From assembly GCA_013139435.1 (NCBI GenBank), contig WTAW01000203.1:1-5856 (forward strand): a stretch of DNA of 5,856 nt, in the 5' to 3' direction. Below the pieces are notes generated by a model that worked only from the letters and a program-made list of their open reading frames with translations, did not search any database and was not told where the DNA came from. Below, in pieces: positions 1 through 5,856 of the stretch. Within the stretch, counting starts at the first letter, position 1. The number at the start of each line of letters is the position of its first letter. The position numbers and the translations under genes were made by a program. The stretch is from Candidatus Aminicenantota bacterium (lineage in GTDB: Bacteria; Acidobacteriota; Aminicenantia; Aminicenantales; Aminicenantaceae).

Positions 1-806
1 GACTTGGCAGCCCTCCGCAATTGTTCCTCTGGAATGCCCACTGCATTGTCGAGTTTTCCACCGAACATGTTGATCATCTCGACATACTCGGGAAGAACTG
101 TGGATGCGCCATGGAGCACGATAGGAAAATTCGGTAGCCGCCCTTCGATCTCTTCCAGAATGTCAAATCGAAGAGGGGGGATTTCTTCCCCCGGTTTGAT
201 CTTAAATTTATACGCCCCGTGTGATGTGCCGATCGAAATGGCCAGGCTATCGACACCTGTCTGGCTCACAAAATCTTCCACCTCATCGGGCTTCGTATAA
301 TGGGAAACTTCCGAAGAAACATCATCTTCGATTCCGGCAAGCACACCCAGTTCCCCTTCCACGGTGACATCCTTTGTATGGGCATAGTCCACGACCCGCT
401 TGGTGAGTTGAACATTTGCGGCATAGGGATGGAGGGACCCATCGATCATGACAGAAGAAAAGCCGGAATCGATGCAGGCTTTTGCGATTTCAAAAGTTGC
501 CCCGTGGTCGAGGTGGAGAGCAACGGGGATGTCAACTCCCAGTTCTTTTATCATGGCCTTGGCCCCGACGGCCAGATGAGGCAGCATGGCAGGATGGATG
601 TACTTGATCGCTCCCTCAGAACATTGAAGAATGACCGGTGACCGGGATTCCACGCAGCCGATTATAATGGCTTGGAGTTGTTCCAGGTTGTTGAAGTTGT
701 ACGCAGGAACAGCATATCCCTCTTCCATGGCCTTTCTGAACATCTCTTTTGTGTTGACGAGTCCAATATCTTTGTAGGATCTTGGTTGCGTCTTTGTTTC
801 ATTCAC
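1..806 (-). CDS. fba: Class II fructose-bisphosphate aldolase (3' end cut by window edge)
   Basis: Zinc-dependent cytosolic aldolase that reversibly splits fructose 1,6-bisphosphate into dihydroxyacetone phosphate and glyceraldehyde 3-phosphate. I translated 268 codons by hand. Motifs seen are HLDHG at 98-102 (catalytic Asp100, zinc ligand His101), EGELG at 150-154 (Glu152, probable metal-site residue), GTSHG at 193-197 (zinc ligand His196) and LHGAS at 231-235 (zinc ligand His232). The N-terminal stretch VPAYNFNN and the segment following EGELG resemble the roughly 330-residue aldolases that I recall from Bacteroidetes and spirochaetes. About 60 C-terminal residues, including the expected KINxD substrate-phosphate motif, lie outside the window. 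The chosen start is GTG at 806-804, which overlaps the TGA of the mutase gene (GTGA) and has a weak AGGG 9 bases upstream. The ATG at 802 is in the wrong frame. The gene is probably translationally coupled to the mutase. Family assignment is very secure; the exact start is good but not proven. Confidence 0.95.
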   Translation of the reverse strand, partial: MNETKTQPRSYKDIGLVNTKEMFRKAMEEGYAVPAYNFNNLEQLQAIIIGCVESRSPVILQCSEGAIKYIHPAMLPHLAVGAKAMIKELGVDIPVALHLDHGATFEIAKACIDSGFSSVMIDGSLHPYAANVQLTKRVVDYAHTKDVTVEGELGVLAGIEDDVSSEVSHYTKPDEVEDFVSQTGVDSLAISIGTSHGAYKFKIKPGEEIPPLRFDILEEIEGRLPNFPIVLHGASTVLPEYVEMINMFGGKLDNAVGIPEEQLRRAAK

Positions 807-1549
807 TGGGCTTTTCCCTGTTTTTTCACGGCTTCCATCGCTTTTTCCACTGATTCCTGATCACCGATATAATAGCTCTTTATCGATTGTAAATCTTTAT
901 CGAGCTCATACACTAGAGGAATTCCGGTCGGAATATTCAAGTTGATGACCTCCTCGTTGCTGAGATCGTCGAGATGTTTGACGAGAGCACGGAGGCTGTT
1001 TCCGTGGGCGGATAAAATCACCCGCTTTCCCTCCAGGATAGCCGGAGCGATGGTGTCCTCCCAGTAAGGGAGGAACCGCTCGACCGTATCTTTGAGACAT
1101 TCTCCTAGAGGAAGAAGATGTTTGGGAAGTTTTGCATAACGCGGGTCCTTTCCGGGGTAGCGTTCATCATCTTCTGTCAACAGCGGAGGGCGGACATCGT
1201 AGCTTCTTCGCCAGAGAAGGACTTTTTCTTCTCCAAATTTTTTCGCTGTATCCGCTTTGTTCAAACCCTGCAACGCTCCGTAATGACGTTCATTCAACCG
1301 CCAGGACCTGTAGACCGGGATCCACATCATATCGAGCTCATCCAGAGCCAGCCAGAGAGACCTTATGGCCCGTTTCAGCACCGACGTATAGGCAACATCA
1401 AAAACATAGCCCTCTTCTCTAAGAACCTTCCCCGATTCCACAGCTTCATGGACACCCTTTTCATTCAAGTCCACATCTGTCCAACCCGTGAAAAGATTCT
1501 CTTTGTTCCATATGCTTTCTCCATGACGGAGTAAAACGACTTTATACAT
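803..1549 (-). CDS. gpmA: 2,3-bisphosphoglycerate-dependent phosphoglycerate mutase
   Basis: Cytosolic glycolytic and gluconeogenic enzyme interconverting 3- and 2-phosphoglycerate through a phosphohistidine, with 2,3-bisphosphoglycerate as primer. The 248-residue length matches the E. coli-type dPGM (about 250). Visible motifs are LLRHGES at 6-12 with phospho-acceptor His9, NLFTGWTDVDL at 18-28, SVLKRAIR at 56-63 with Arg60, RLNERHYGALQG at 84-95 with acid/base Glu87, DERYPGKDPRY at 128-138, and SAHGNSLRALVKHLD at 180-194 with the second catalytic His182. The C-terminal NIPTGIPLVYE is also typical. The reading frame stays open for 14 codons upstream, to 1591, but the ATG at 1549 is preceded by a perfect AAGGAG at 6 bases, and family proteins begin right there. 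The stop overlaps the aldolase GTG by four bases. It lies 90 bases after the hexokinase gene, which suggests one glycolytic transcription unit. Confidence 0.97.
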   Translation of the reverse strand: MYKVVLLRHGESIWNKENLFTGWTDVDLNEKGVHEAVESGKVLREEGYVFDVAYTSVLKRAIRSLWLALDELDMMWIPVYRSWRLNERHYGALQGLNKADTAKKFGEEKVLLWRRSYDVRPPLLTEDDERYPGKDPRYAKLPKHLLPLGECLKDTVERFLPYWEDTIAPAILEGKRVILSAHGNSLRALVKHLDDLSNEEVINLNIPTGIPLVYELDKDLQSIKSYYIGDQESVEKAMEAVKKQGKAQ

Positions 1550-1555
1550 GGTTAA

Positions 1556-1561
1556 CTCCTT
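1556..1561 (-). promoter_or_regulatory. Ribosome binding site of gpmA
   Basis: On the minus strand, AAGGAG sits 6 bases before the ATG at 1549. It decides the start of the mutase over the longer frame beginning at 1591. The SD bases also lie in a small potential hairpin (1555-1569, six pairs including one G-T, three-base loop), which could partly mask it. Confidence 0.8.
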
Positions 1562-1606
1562 AAAGGAATGGGATTTTTCTTCCTCAATCAAAACCGTTGA
1601 TTTTTC

Positions 1607-1635
1607 CTTTTACCACAGGATAATTCTTGAGTCAA
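1607..1635 (-). promoter_or_regulatory. Candidate sigma-70 promoter ahead of gpmA-fba
   Basis: Reading leftwards, TTGACT (1635-1630, five of six matches to TTGACA) is followed after exactly 17 bases by TAAAAG (1612-1607, four of six matches to TATAAT). A transcript would start near 1600, about 50 bases before the mutase ATG. It lies in the 90-base spacer, just after the hexokinase stop. Such matches occur by chance, so this is only a candidate for an internal promoter. Confidence 0.3.
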
Positions 1636-1639
1636 ATCC

Positions 1640-2935
1640 TCAACACATGAGCCCCGCCACAGCTGCGCCTATAAGGGGAGAATCGTCCACTCGGATGAGT
1701 TCATAGAACACATGTTTCGGTCCCAGGATCTTTTCCAGGTATCCCTCAACCATATGAGAGAACCCCTTGATCTTGTAATAGACAGATCCGTCGATGTTCA
1801 CACAGACAGGATGGCAAGGAGATTCCCCGCCGAGGGATTTGAGGACAGCGGCACTGACATTGAGCGCGGCAAAAAGAGCAGCCCTCTCGCAAATGGCCGA
1901 ACACAGATGCTGGATGAGTTCTTTATCTTCGGCGGATCCCGCCCTCGCACCCCATGCGATTCCTCGAGTTGGTTCTCTCAAAATACCATCCATTTCAACC
2001 GTGGAGAGCTCTGCTCGGGATTCAATCCACTGTGTCCCTCCCTGAGAAAAGAGATCTTTCTCGGCTGCTTTTTTTAACGCCAGCAAGCACAATCCTCCGA
2101 GATATGCTCCGGAGATCATTTTTTCGAACATATACTGACCACGATTCTCAGTCGACTCATCAAACTCGATGTCTACAGGTCCCCGCGGGCAATTACTGAA
2201 GTTGCCGGACTCTGTGTTGATCGCTTGAGAACCCTCAGGATCCAAATCGTGACATTTGGTTATGTTACGATTGTATTCTATGTAGGCTGTGTTTGTGCCA
2301 GTTCCCAAGATGAATCCAATATAGGCGCCGTACTTTTGAGCGAAGTCAACGCTCTTCCCTGCCAGCAATGCCGCAACCGTATCGTTGAGAAAGGAAAATT
2401 TCCGTCTGTAGCCTTTTTGCTCCAACCGGTCGAAAATGCTTTTGCCGATAAACTCACCGACAACTTCAGGCACTTTGATCTCTTTCGTCCAGGCTAGCAG
2501 TTTGCCGTCACGGTCCGGAGATATTTCTGCAGGGTAAGAGAAACAAAATCCCACCGCATCAGCTTTATTGGCAAAGGGCAATAGGAATTCCACGAACTTT
2601 TCAAAAAACTCATTTTTATTCAATTCTCGCTCACTGCCAGGCATTTTATGCTTAGTTAAGTGGCTGATCGTGGGATTCCCGTCTACATCGAACATAACTG
2701 TTGCAACACGCAGGTTCGTCCCCCCTGCATCAATAGCAACAACAGGCTTAAAGGCGGGCACGGGTTTGTCGATCGATATAAAAGTCGGTATCATGGCCAG
2801 CGAGCTCTTCTCCCCTGCGAGTCCCAAATCCATTTCTGCTAGAAAATTTTCGAGTACTTCGTCGGGGTCGATCTGATCGACGTGCATACTGTTATCTTTC
2901 AAAAACCGGATGGCCGTATCTTTAGGTGTATTCAT
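1640..2935 (-). CDS. Hexokinase, eukaryotic-type (hexokinase superfamily, not ROK)
   Basis: Predicted cytosolic sugar kinase transferring phosphate from ATP to glucose or another hexose. The 431-residue length fits a single-domain hexokinase (about 430-480). Actin-like ATPase fold motifs appear in the correct order: phosphate-1 AIDAGGTNLRV at 67-77; sugar-binding SYPAE at 133-137 followed by AWTKEI at 148-153; LNDTVAAL at 183-190 with the presumed catalytic Asp185; GFILGTGTNTAYIE at 207-220; INTESGNF at 239-246 with Glu242 as presumed sugar ligand; EKMISGAYLGG at 271-281; phosphate-2 VNIDGSVYYK at 379-388; and an adenosine-type VDDSPLIGAAVAG at 416-428. Several positions differ from animal and yeast enzymes (SYPAE for SFPC, YLGG for YLGE), so sugar preference is uncertain. 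The first ATG has only a weak upstream purine stretch (GTGGTAG). A start at Met17 is possible, but the first ATG keeps the usual N-terminal helix. The gene heads the glycolytic run. Confidence 0.93.
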   Translation of the reverse strand: MNTPKDTAIRFLKDNSMHVDQIDPDEVLENFLAEMDLGLAGEKSSLAMIPTFISIDKPVPAFKPVVAIDAGGTNLRVATVMFDVDGNPTISHLTKHKMPGSERELNKNEFFEKFVEFLLPFANKADAVGFCFSYPAEISPDRDGKLLAWTKEIKVPEVVGEFIGKSIFDRLEQKGYRRKFSFLNDTVAALLAGKSVDFAQKYGAYIGFILGTGTNTAYIEYNRNITKCHDLDPEGSQAINTESGNFSNCPRGPVDIEFDESTENRGQYMFEKMISGAYLGGLCLLALKKAAEKDLFSQGGTQWIESRAELSTVEMDGILREPTRGIAWGARAGSAEDKELIQHLCSAICERAALFAALNVSAAVLKSLGGESPCHPVCVNIDGSVYYKIKGFSHMVEGYLEKILGPKHVFYELIRVDDSPLIGAAVAGLMC

Positions 2936-2985
2936 TTAGCTACCACATATCTTATCACTCTCAAAGCATTGGTGATTCAGCTGGA

Positions 2986-3014
2986 ATTTTAAGTTAGGCA
3001 TTTTAAAAAATCAA
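2986..3014 (-). promoter_or_regulatory. Candidate sigma-70 promoter ahead of the hexokinase gene
   Basis: Reading leftwards, TTGATT (3014-3009, four of six matches) is followed at exactly 17 bases by TAAAAT (2991-2986, five of six). Transcription would begin near 2980, giving a leader of about 45 bases before the ATG at 2935. The surrounding 126-base spacer is clearly richer in A and T than the genes, as promoter regions usually are. I see no operator-like palindrome. It would make the glycolytic genes a unit separate from the EF-G pair. Confidence 0.4.
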
Positions 3015-3045
3015 TGCAGGGAAAAATCATGGGAGCATTTCTAAA

Positions 3046-3070
3046 TCAGATATCCGCTGACTCAGATATC
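3046..3070. repeat. 9-base direct repeat at the end of the ATPase gene
   Basis: The bases TCAGATATC occur at 3046-3054 and again at 3062-3070, separated by 7 bases. The second copy contains the last two codons and the stop of the ATPase gene, so its TGA is duplicated 16 bases downstream in another frame. GATATC is itself palindromic. It may be a small duplication scar or chance. Confidence 0.4.
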
Positions 3071-3769
3071 TTTGGCGATAAGAAGTGTTTGGGGGTCCAG
3101 CTTAAGGGGCAACTCTCCTAGAGTCAGGCAATCATGGCACTTTATCAGATTGAGTCGCACATACTCCTCTTTAAATCCGAGCGTGATCAAAACAGCGACC
3201 TCATCCAGATACCGCTCGAGAACAAGGGGCACGCCCTGTTCGTCAAAGAGAGGCTCTTCTCCCCTGAGTGATGCGCTAAACCACACCTCAACTCCGACTC
3301 TATTCGCAAACTCTTTGAATTTCTGGAGATCTTCCGGAGAACCCAACGAAAAATCATATCCATCCACTATCAAAGTATGGGCGGCAAACTGCCCAAATTG
3401 TATCATCGTCTCAAGGCTCTTCAATATCTGCTCTGTTTTTGCCGCATCTTGCTTGAAATTCATGATGACACGGTTTTTAATGATCTCGTCATGGATTTCG
3501 ATGGCCCGCTCCAACTCACGCTTTTTTGCGATCTCTTTGAAGATGTCTTCATACCAGTTGATGATATAGTCCACACGACTGGCATATGACACATGGATCA
3601 CTGGCTTGTTCTGGAACAGTTTGTCCGTGGCAATGTGGACAAGACAGGCTGTTTTTCCCACACCTTTTCGCGACGCCAAAACGCCGATGTTTCCCGTCCC
3701 CAATCCCCCTTGGATCGACTCTTCCAGGATCCTCAAGGGACTTCTCTTTATGAGCTCTGCCTTTATCAT
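3062..3769 (-). CDS. RecA/KaiC-fold P-loop ATPase of unknown function
   Basis: A 235-residue soluble protein, probably a stand-alone RecA-fold ATPase. It opens with a KaiC/DnaB-like lead-in (SPLRILEESIQGGLGTGNIG, 10-29) and then a P-loop, SRKGVGKT at 33-40, with Lys39 and Thr40 in place but Ser33 where the first Walker A glycine is normally found. A helix and strand follow (VIHVSYASR, 57-65). A charged helical stretch lies at about 72-122. Walker B is HTLIVDGYDF at 131-140, with Asp136 preceded by hydrophobic residues. A further strand, EVWFSASLRGE (161-171), could be the sensor strand. The C-terminal part (LNLIKCHDCLTLGELPLKL, 206-224) carries a lone CxxC at 211-214. I see no signal peptide, membrane segment or DNA-binding domain. 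The start is well supported by AAAGGAG 9 bases before the ATG. It follows the EF-G gene by 29 bases, so the two are probably co-transcribed. I recall similar unnamed proteins in former delta-proteobacteria, but cannot give a function. Confidence 0.85.
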   Translation of the reverse strand: MIKAELIKRSPLRILEESIQGGLGTGNIGVLASRKGVGKTACLVHIATDKLFQNKPVIHVSYASRVDYIINWYEDIFKEIAKKRELERAIEIHDEIIKNRVIMNFKQDAAKTEQILKSLETMIQFGQFAAHTLIVDGYDFSLGSPEDLQKFKEFANRVGVEVWFSASLRGEEPLFDEQGVPLVLERYLDEVAVLITLGFKEEYVRLNLIKCHDCLTLGELPLKLDPQTLLIAKDI

Positions 3770-3778
3770 AGGATCAGA

Positions 3779-3785
3779 CTCCTTT
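3779..3785 (-). promoter_or_regulatory. Ribosome binding site of the RecA-fold ATPase gene
   Basis: On the minus strand, AAAGGAG lies 9 bases before the ATG at 3769, within the 29-base gap after the EF-G stop. It supports both the start chosen for the ATPase and efficient independent initiation on a shared message. Confidence 0.75.
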
Positions 3786-3798
3786 ACTCACAGTGTTT

Positions 3799-5856
3799 TT
3801 ATCTTTTTTCCTCATCGACTTTCGCCATTAGATCCTCAGAGATATTCGCAGGCACTTTCCCATACTTCAGGAATTCCATGGTGAACTCCGCCTTGCCCTG
3901 AGTCAGGGAACGGAGGGTTGTCGAGTAACCGAACATTTCACTCAGAGGGACCTTGGCATCAACCCGGGCAAATGTCCCATCCTCAACGGAGCTGACAATG
4001 ATGCCTCGTCTTTGATTGATACTGGCGAAGATATTTCCCGCAAATTCAGAAGGCCCCTCCACAGATACCCTCATGATGGGTTCAAGAATGTGGGGTTTGG
4101 CCTTCCTGTAAGCCTGCTTGAATGCTTCCTTTGAAGCCGTACGGAAGGCAACTTCGGATGAATCGACGGAATGAGCCTGTCCATCCACAAGGGTCACTCT
4201 GACTCCCACCACGGGAAAACCGATGAGCGATCCCTTTTTGAGGACCGCCTGAAAGCCCCTGTCGCAAGCGGGGATAAACTCTCTGGGAATTTTCCCGCCT
4301 TTCACTCCATCCACAAATTCATAGTTGCCCTGATCCATGGGTTCGATAAAACCAATGACTCGGCCGAATTGGCCGGCACCTCCGGTTTGTTTTCTGTGGA
4401 TGTAATCAAATTCAGCGCTCTGACCGATCGTCTCCCGGTAGGCCACCTGTGGCGCCCCCGTCTCCACCTCTACACTGTACTCCCGCTTCATCCGCTCCAC
4501 ATAGACATCCAGATGGAGCTCTCCCATCCCCTGGATGATTGTCTGATTCAATTCAGGATCGACATGGGTTCGGAACGTGGGATCTTCCTTTGTGAACCGC
4601 TGCAGGGCTTTGGCCATATTATCGGACGCCTTACTGTCCATTGGATTCAAGGCTAGAGAGATCACAGGATCAGGAACATAGATGGACGACATCGTATAGT
4701 TGAGCCCTGGCTTCACGAACGTGTCCCCAGAAGCACAGTCGATCCCAAAAAGCGCCACAATATCCCCCGGACCAGCCACCTCGATATCCTTCATGCTGTC
4801 TGCGTGCATCCGGATTAGCCGCCCCACCTTGAGATTTTTCTGAGAGCGTGTATTGGTCAGCACATCTCCTTTTTCGAGACTCCCCTGATAAACCCGGATG
4901 TATGTCAATTGACCGTACTTCCCTTCTTCCAGCTTGAAAGCCAGCGCAACACTGTCCGCATCCGGATCTGCCAACAGTTTCACCTCTTTTTCCCCATGGT
5001 CAAGGTCGATGGCAAAGTTTTCGATCTCGGATGGATCCGGCAGATATTTGACGACCGCATCCAATAAGGGTTGAACCCCCTTGTTCCTGTAGGCAGCTCC
5101 CATAAAAACCGGTGTCAGACTGTTCGATATGGTTCCTCTGCGCACAGCGTCGATGATGAGCTTATCCGTCACCCGTTCCTCAAATATCGCCTCCATCAAT
5201 TCCTCTGAAAACATGGAGACAGCTTCCAGCATTTCCTCACGCTTCGATTCCGCCTCGTCCTGCAAATCTGAAGGGATGTCCTCAACCCGAACGATTTCCC
5301 CTGAAGGGCCATCAAAGTAGAGTGCTTTCATTTGTATGAGGTCTACGACCCCCTCATGTTTTACTTCAAGGCCTATGGGTATTTGCATCAGCACGGCATT
5401 ACGCCCCAGTTCTGCAACCAACTGGTCTTTGACTTTATACGGATTGGCGCCGATCCGGTCGCACTTGTTGATGAAAGCAAGGTTTGGGACCTTATAGCGC
5501 TTAAGCTGGCGGTCCACCGTATACGATTGCGATTGAACCCCGCCCACAGAACACAGAACCAGGATGGCTCCATCTAAAACTCTGAGCGAACGCTCCACCT
5601 CGATGGTGAAATCCACGTGCCCGGGTGTGTCGATGATGTTTATGGAAAAACCAGCCCATTCCACGTTTGTGGCTGCCGATGCGATTGTGATCCCCCTCTC
5701 CTTCTCCAGGTCCATGGAGTCCATAGTGGCCCCCACTCCATCTTTCCCGTGGACTTCATGGATCCTGTGTATCTTTTTGCAATAGAACAGGATCCGCTCT
5801 GTCAGAGTGGTCTTACCAGAGTCGATGTGCGCACTGATACCGATATTCCGTAGTTT
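3799..5856 (-). CDS. fusA: Translation elongation factor G, mitochondrial EF-G1-like (spdEFG1) type; 5' end cut by window edge
   Basis: Ribosomal translocase GTPase that moves tRNAs and mRNA after peptide-bond formation. The frame is open to the right edge: 685 residues are present and roughly 10 N-terminal residues are missing, so the GTG at 5736 is an internal Val, not a start. Numbering from the edge: G1 AHIDSGKT at 9-16, switch I ERGIT at 53-57, G3 DTPGH at 76-80, G4 NKCD at 130-133, and a G5 region MGAAYRNKGVQP at 252-263. Domain II includes GIDCASGDTF at 371-380 and VPDPVISLALNP at 394-405. Domain III has GMGELHLDVYVERM at 443-456, domain IV has HRKQTGGAGQFGRV at 487-500, and domain V has GYSTTLRSLTQGKAEFTMEF at 643-662. 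CASGDTF, VPDPVIS, IHEVHGKDGVGA and LVLCSVGGVQSQS resemble human GFM1 and its bacterial relatives more than E. coli FusA. All GTPase motifs are intact. It probably shares a transcript with the downstream ATPase gene. Confidence 0.96.
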   Translation of the reverse strand, partial: KLRNIGISAHIDSGKTTLTERILFYCKKIHRIHEVHGKDGVGATMDSMDLEKERGITIASAATNVEWAGFSINIIDTPGHVDFTIEVERSLRVLDGAILVLCSVGGVQSQSYTVDRQLKRYKVPNLAFINKCDRIGANPYKVKDQLVAELGRNAVLMQIPIGLEVKHEGVVDLIQMKALYFDGPSGEIVRVEDIPSDLQDEAESKREEMLEAVSMFSEELMEAIFEERVTDKLIIDAVRRGTISNSLTPVFMGAAYRNKGVQPLLDAVVKYLPDPSEIENFAIDLDHGEKEVKLLADPDADSVALAFKLEEGKYGQLTYIRVYQGSLEKGDVLTNTRSQKNLKVGRLIRMHADSMKDIEVAGPGDIVALFGIDCASGDTFVKPGLNYTMSSIYVPDPVISLALNPMDSKASDNMAKALQRFTKEDPTFRTHVDPELNQTIIQGMGELHLDVYVERMKREYSVEVETGAPQVAYRETIGQSAEFDYIHRKQTGGAGQFGRVIGFIEPMDQGNYEFVDGVKGGKIPREFIPACDRGFQAVLKKGSLIGFPVVGVRVTLVDGQAHSVDSSEVAFRTASKEAFKQAYRKAKPHILEPIMRVSVEGPSEFAGNIFASINQRRGIIVSSVEDGTFARVDAKVPLSEMFGYSTTLRSLTQGKAEFTMEFLKYGKVPANISEDLMAKVDEEKR

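Noticed and set aside
1118..1534. Plus-strand open frame of 138 codons opposite the mutase
   Set aside because: It is a shadow of a securely identified gene, with no recognisable motif and no supported start.
1550..1591. Longer mutase start giving 14 extra N-terminal residues
   Set aside because: The extension has no family counterpart, and the inner ATG at 1549 has an ideal AAGGAG at the right distance.
3005..3039. Possible Rho-independent terminator after the ATPase gene (AATGC/GCATT stem, then GATTTTTT)
   Set aside because: The stem is only five pairs with a 17-base loop, too weak to support, and its T-run overlaps the candidate -35 element.
3072..3569. Plus-strand open frame of 165 codons opposite the ATPase gene
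   Set aside because: The Ser- and Arg-rich translation is typical of antisense reading; no motif was seen and the minus-strand gene has clear P-loop signatures.
4171..4656. Plus-strand open frame of 161 codons opposite the EF-G gene
   Set aside because: It lies fully inside a conserved EF-G domain III-IV coding region and shows no family features.
3799..5736. EF-G starting at GTG 5736 (645 residues)
   Set aside because: The frame stays open to the window edge, and the upstream 40 codons encode the essential G1 P-loop AHIDSGKT, so the GTG is an internal Val.

Overview
All five protein genes lie on the minus strand, so the window reads from its right end to its left. It is bacterial protein-coding DNA with short spacers. 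I see no RNA gene, mobile element, CRISPR array or phage gene. Base composition looks uniform by eye and nothing suggests recent transfer.

Right half (5856 to 3062): a nearly complete translation elongation factor G, cut only at its N-terminus by the window edge. After 29 bases comes a small RecA/KaiC-fold P-loop ATPase of unknown function with a strong ribosome binding site. The EF-G is not the usual bacterial housekeeping form. Its motifs match the mitochondrial EF-G1 (spdEFG1) subfamily, known from mitochondria, spirochaetes, planctomycetes and some former delta-proteobacteria.

Middle (3061 to 2936): a 126-base AT-rich spacer with a plausible sigma-70 promoter facing left.

Left half (2935 to 1): three glycolytic genes in a row. 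These are a eukaryotic-type (non-ROK) hexokinase, a 2,3-bisphosphoglycerate-dependent phosphoglycerate mutase, and a class II fructose-bisphosphate aldolase whose C-terminus runs off the left edge. The mutase and aldolase genes overlap by four bases (GTGA), so they are probably translationally coupled. A 90-base spacer before the mutase holds a second possible promoter. Together the three enzymes cover glucose entry, aldol cleavage and the lower-glycolysis mutase step.

Organism: the spdEFG1-type factor, the hexokinase and the aldolase type together suggest a Desulfobacterota-like (former delta-proteobacterial) or spirochaete-like bacterium. I cannot name a genus. The least understood gene is the ATPase at 3062-3769. 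The rest is a recognisable housekeeping region, and I did not find a convincing new multi-gene system.
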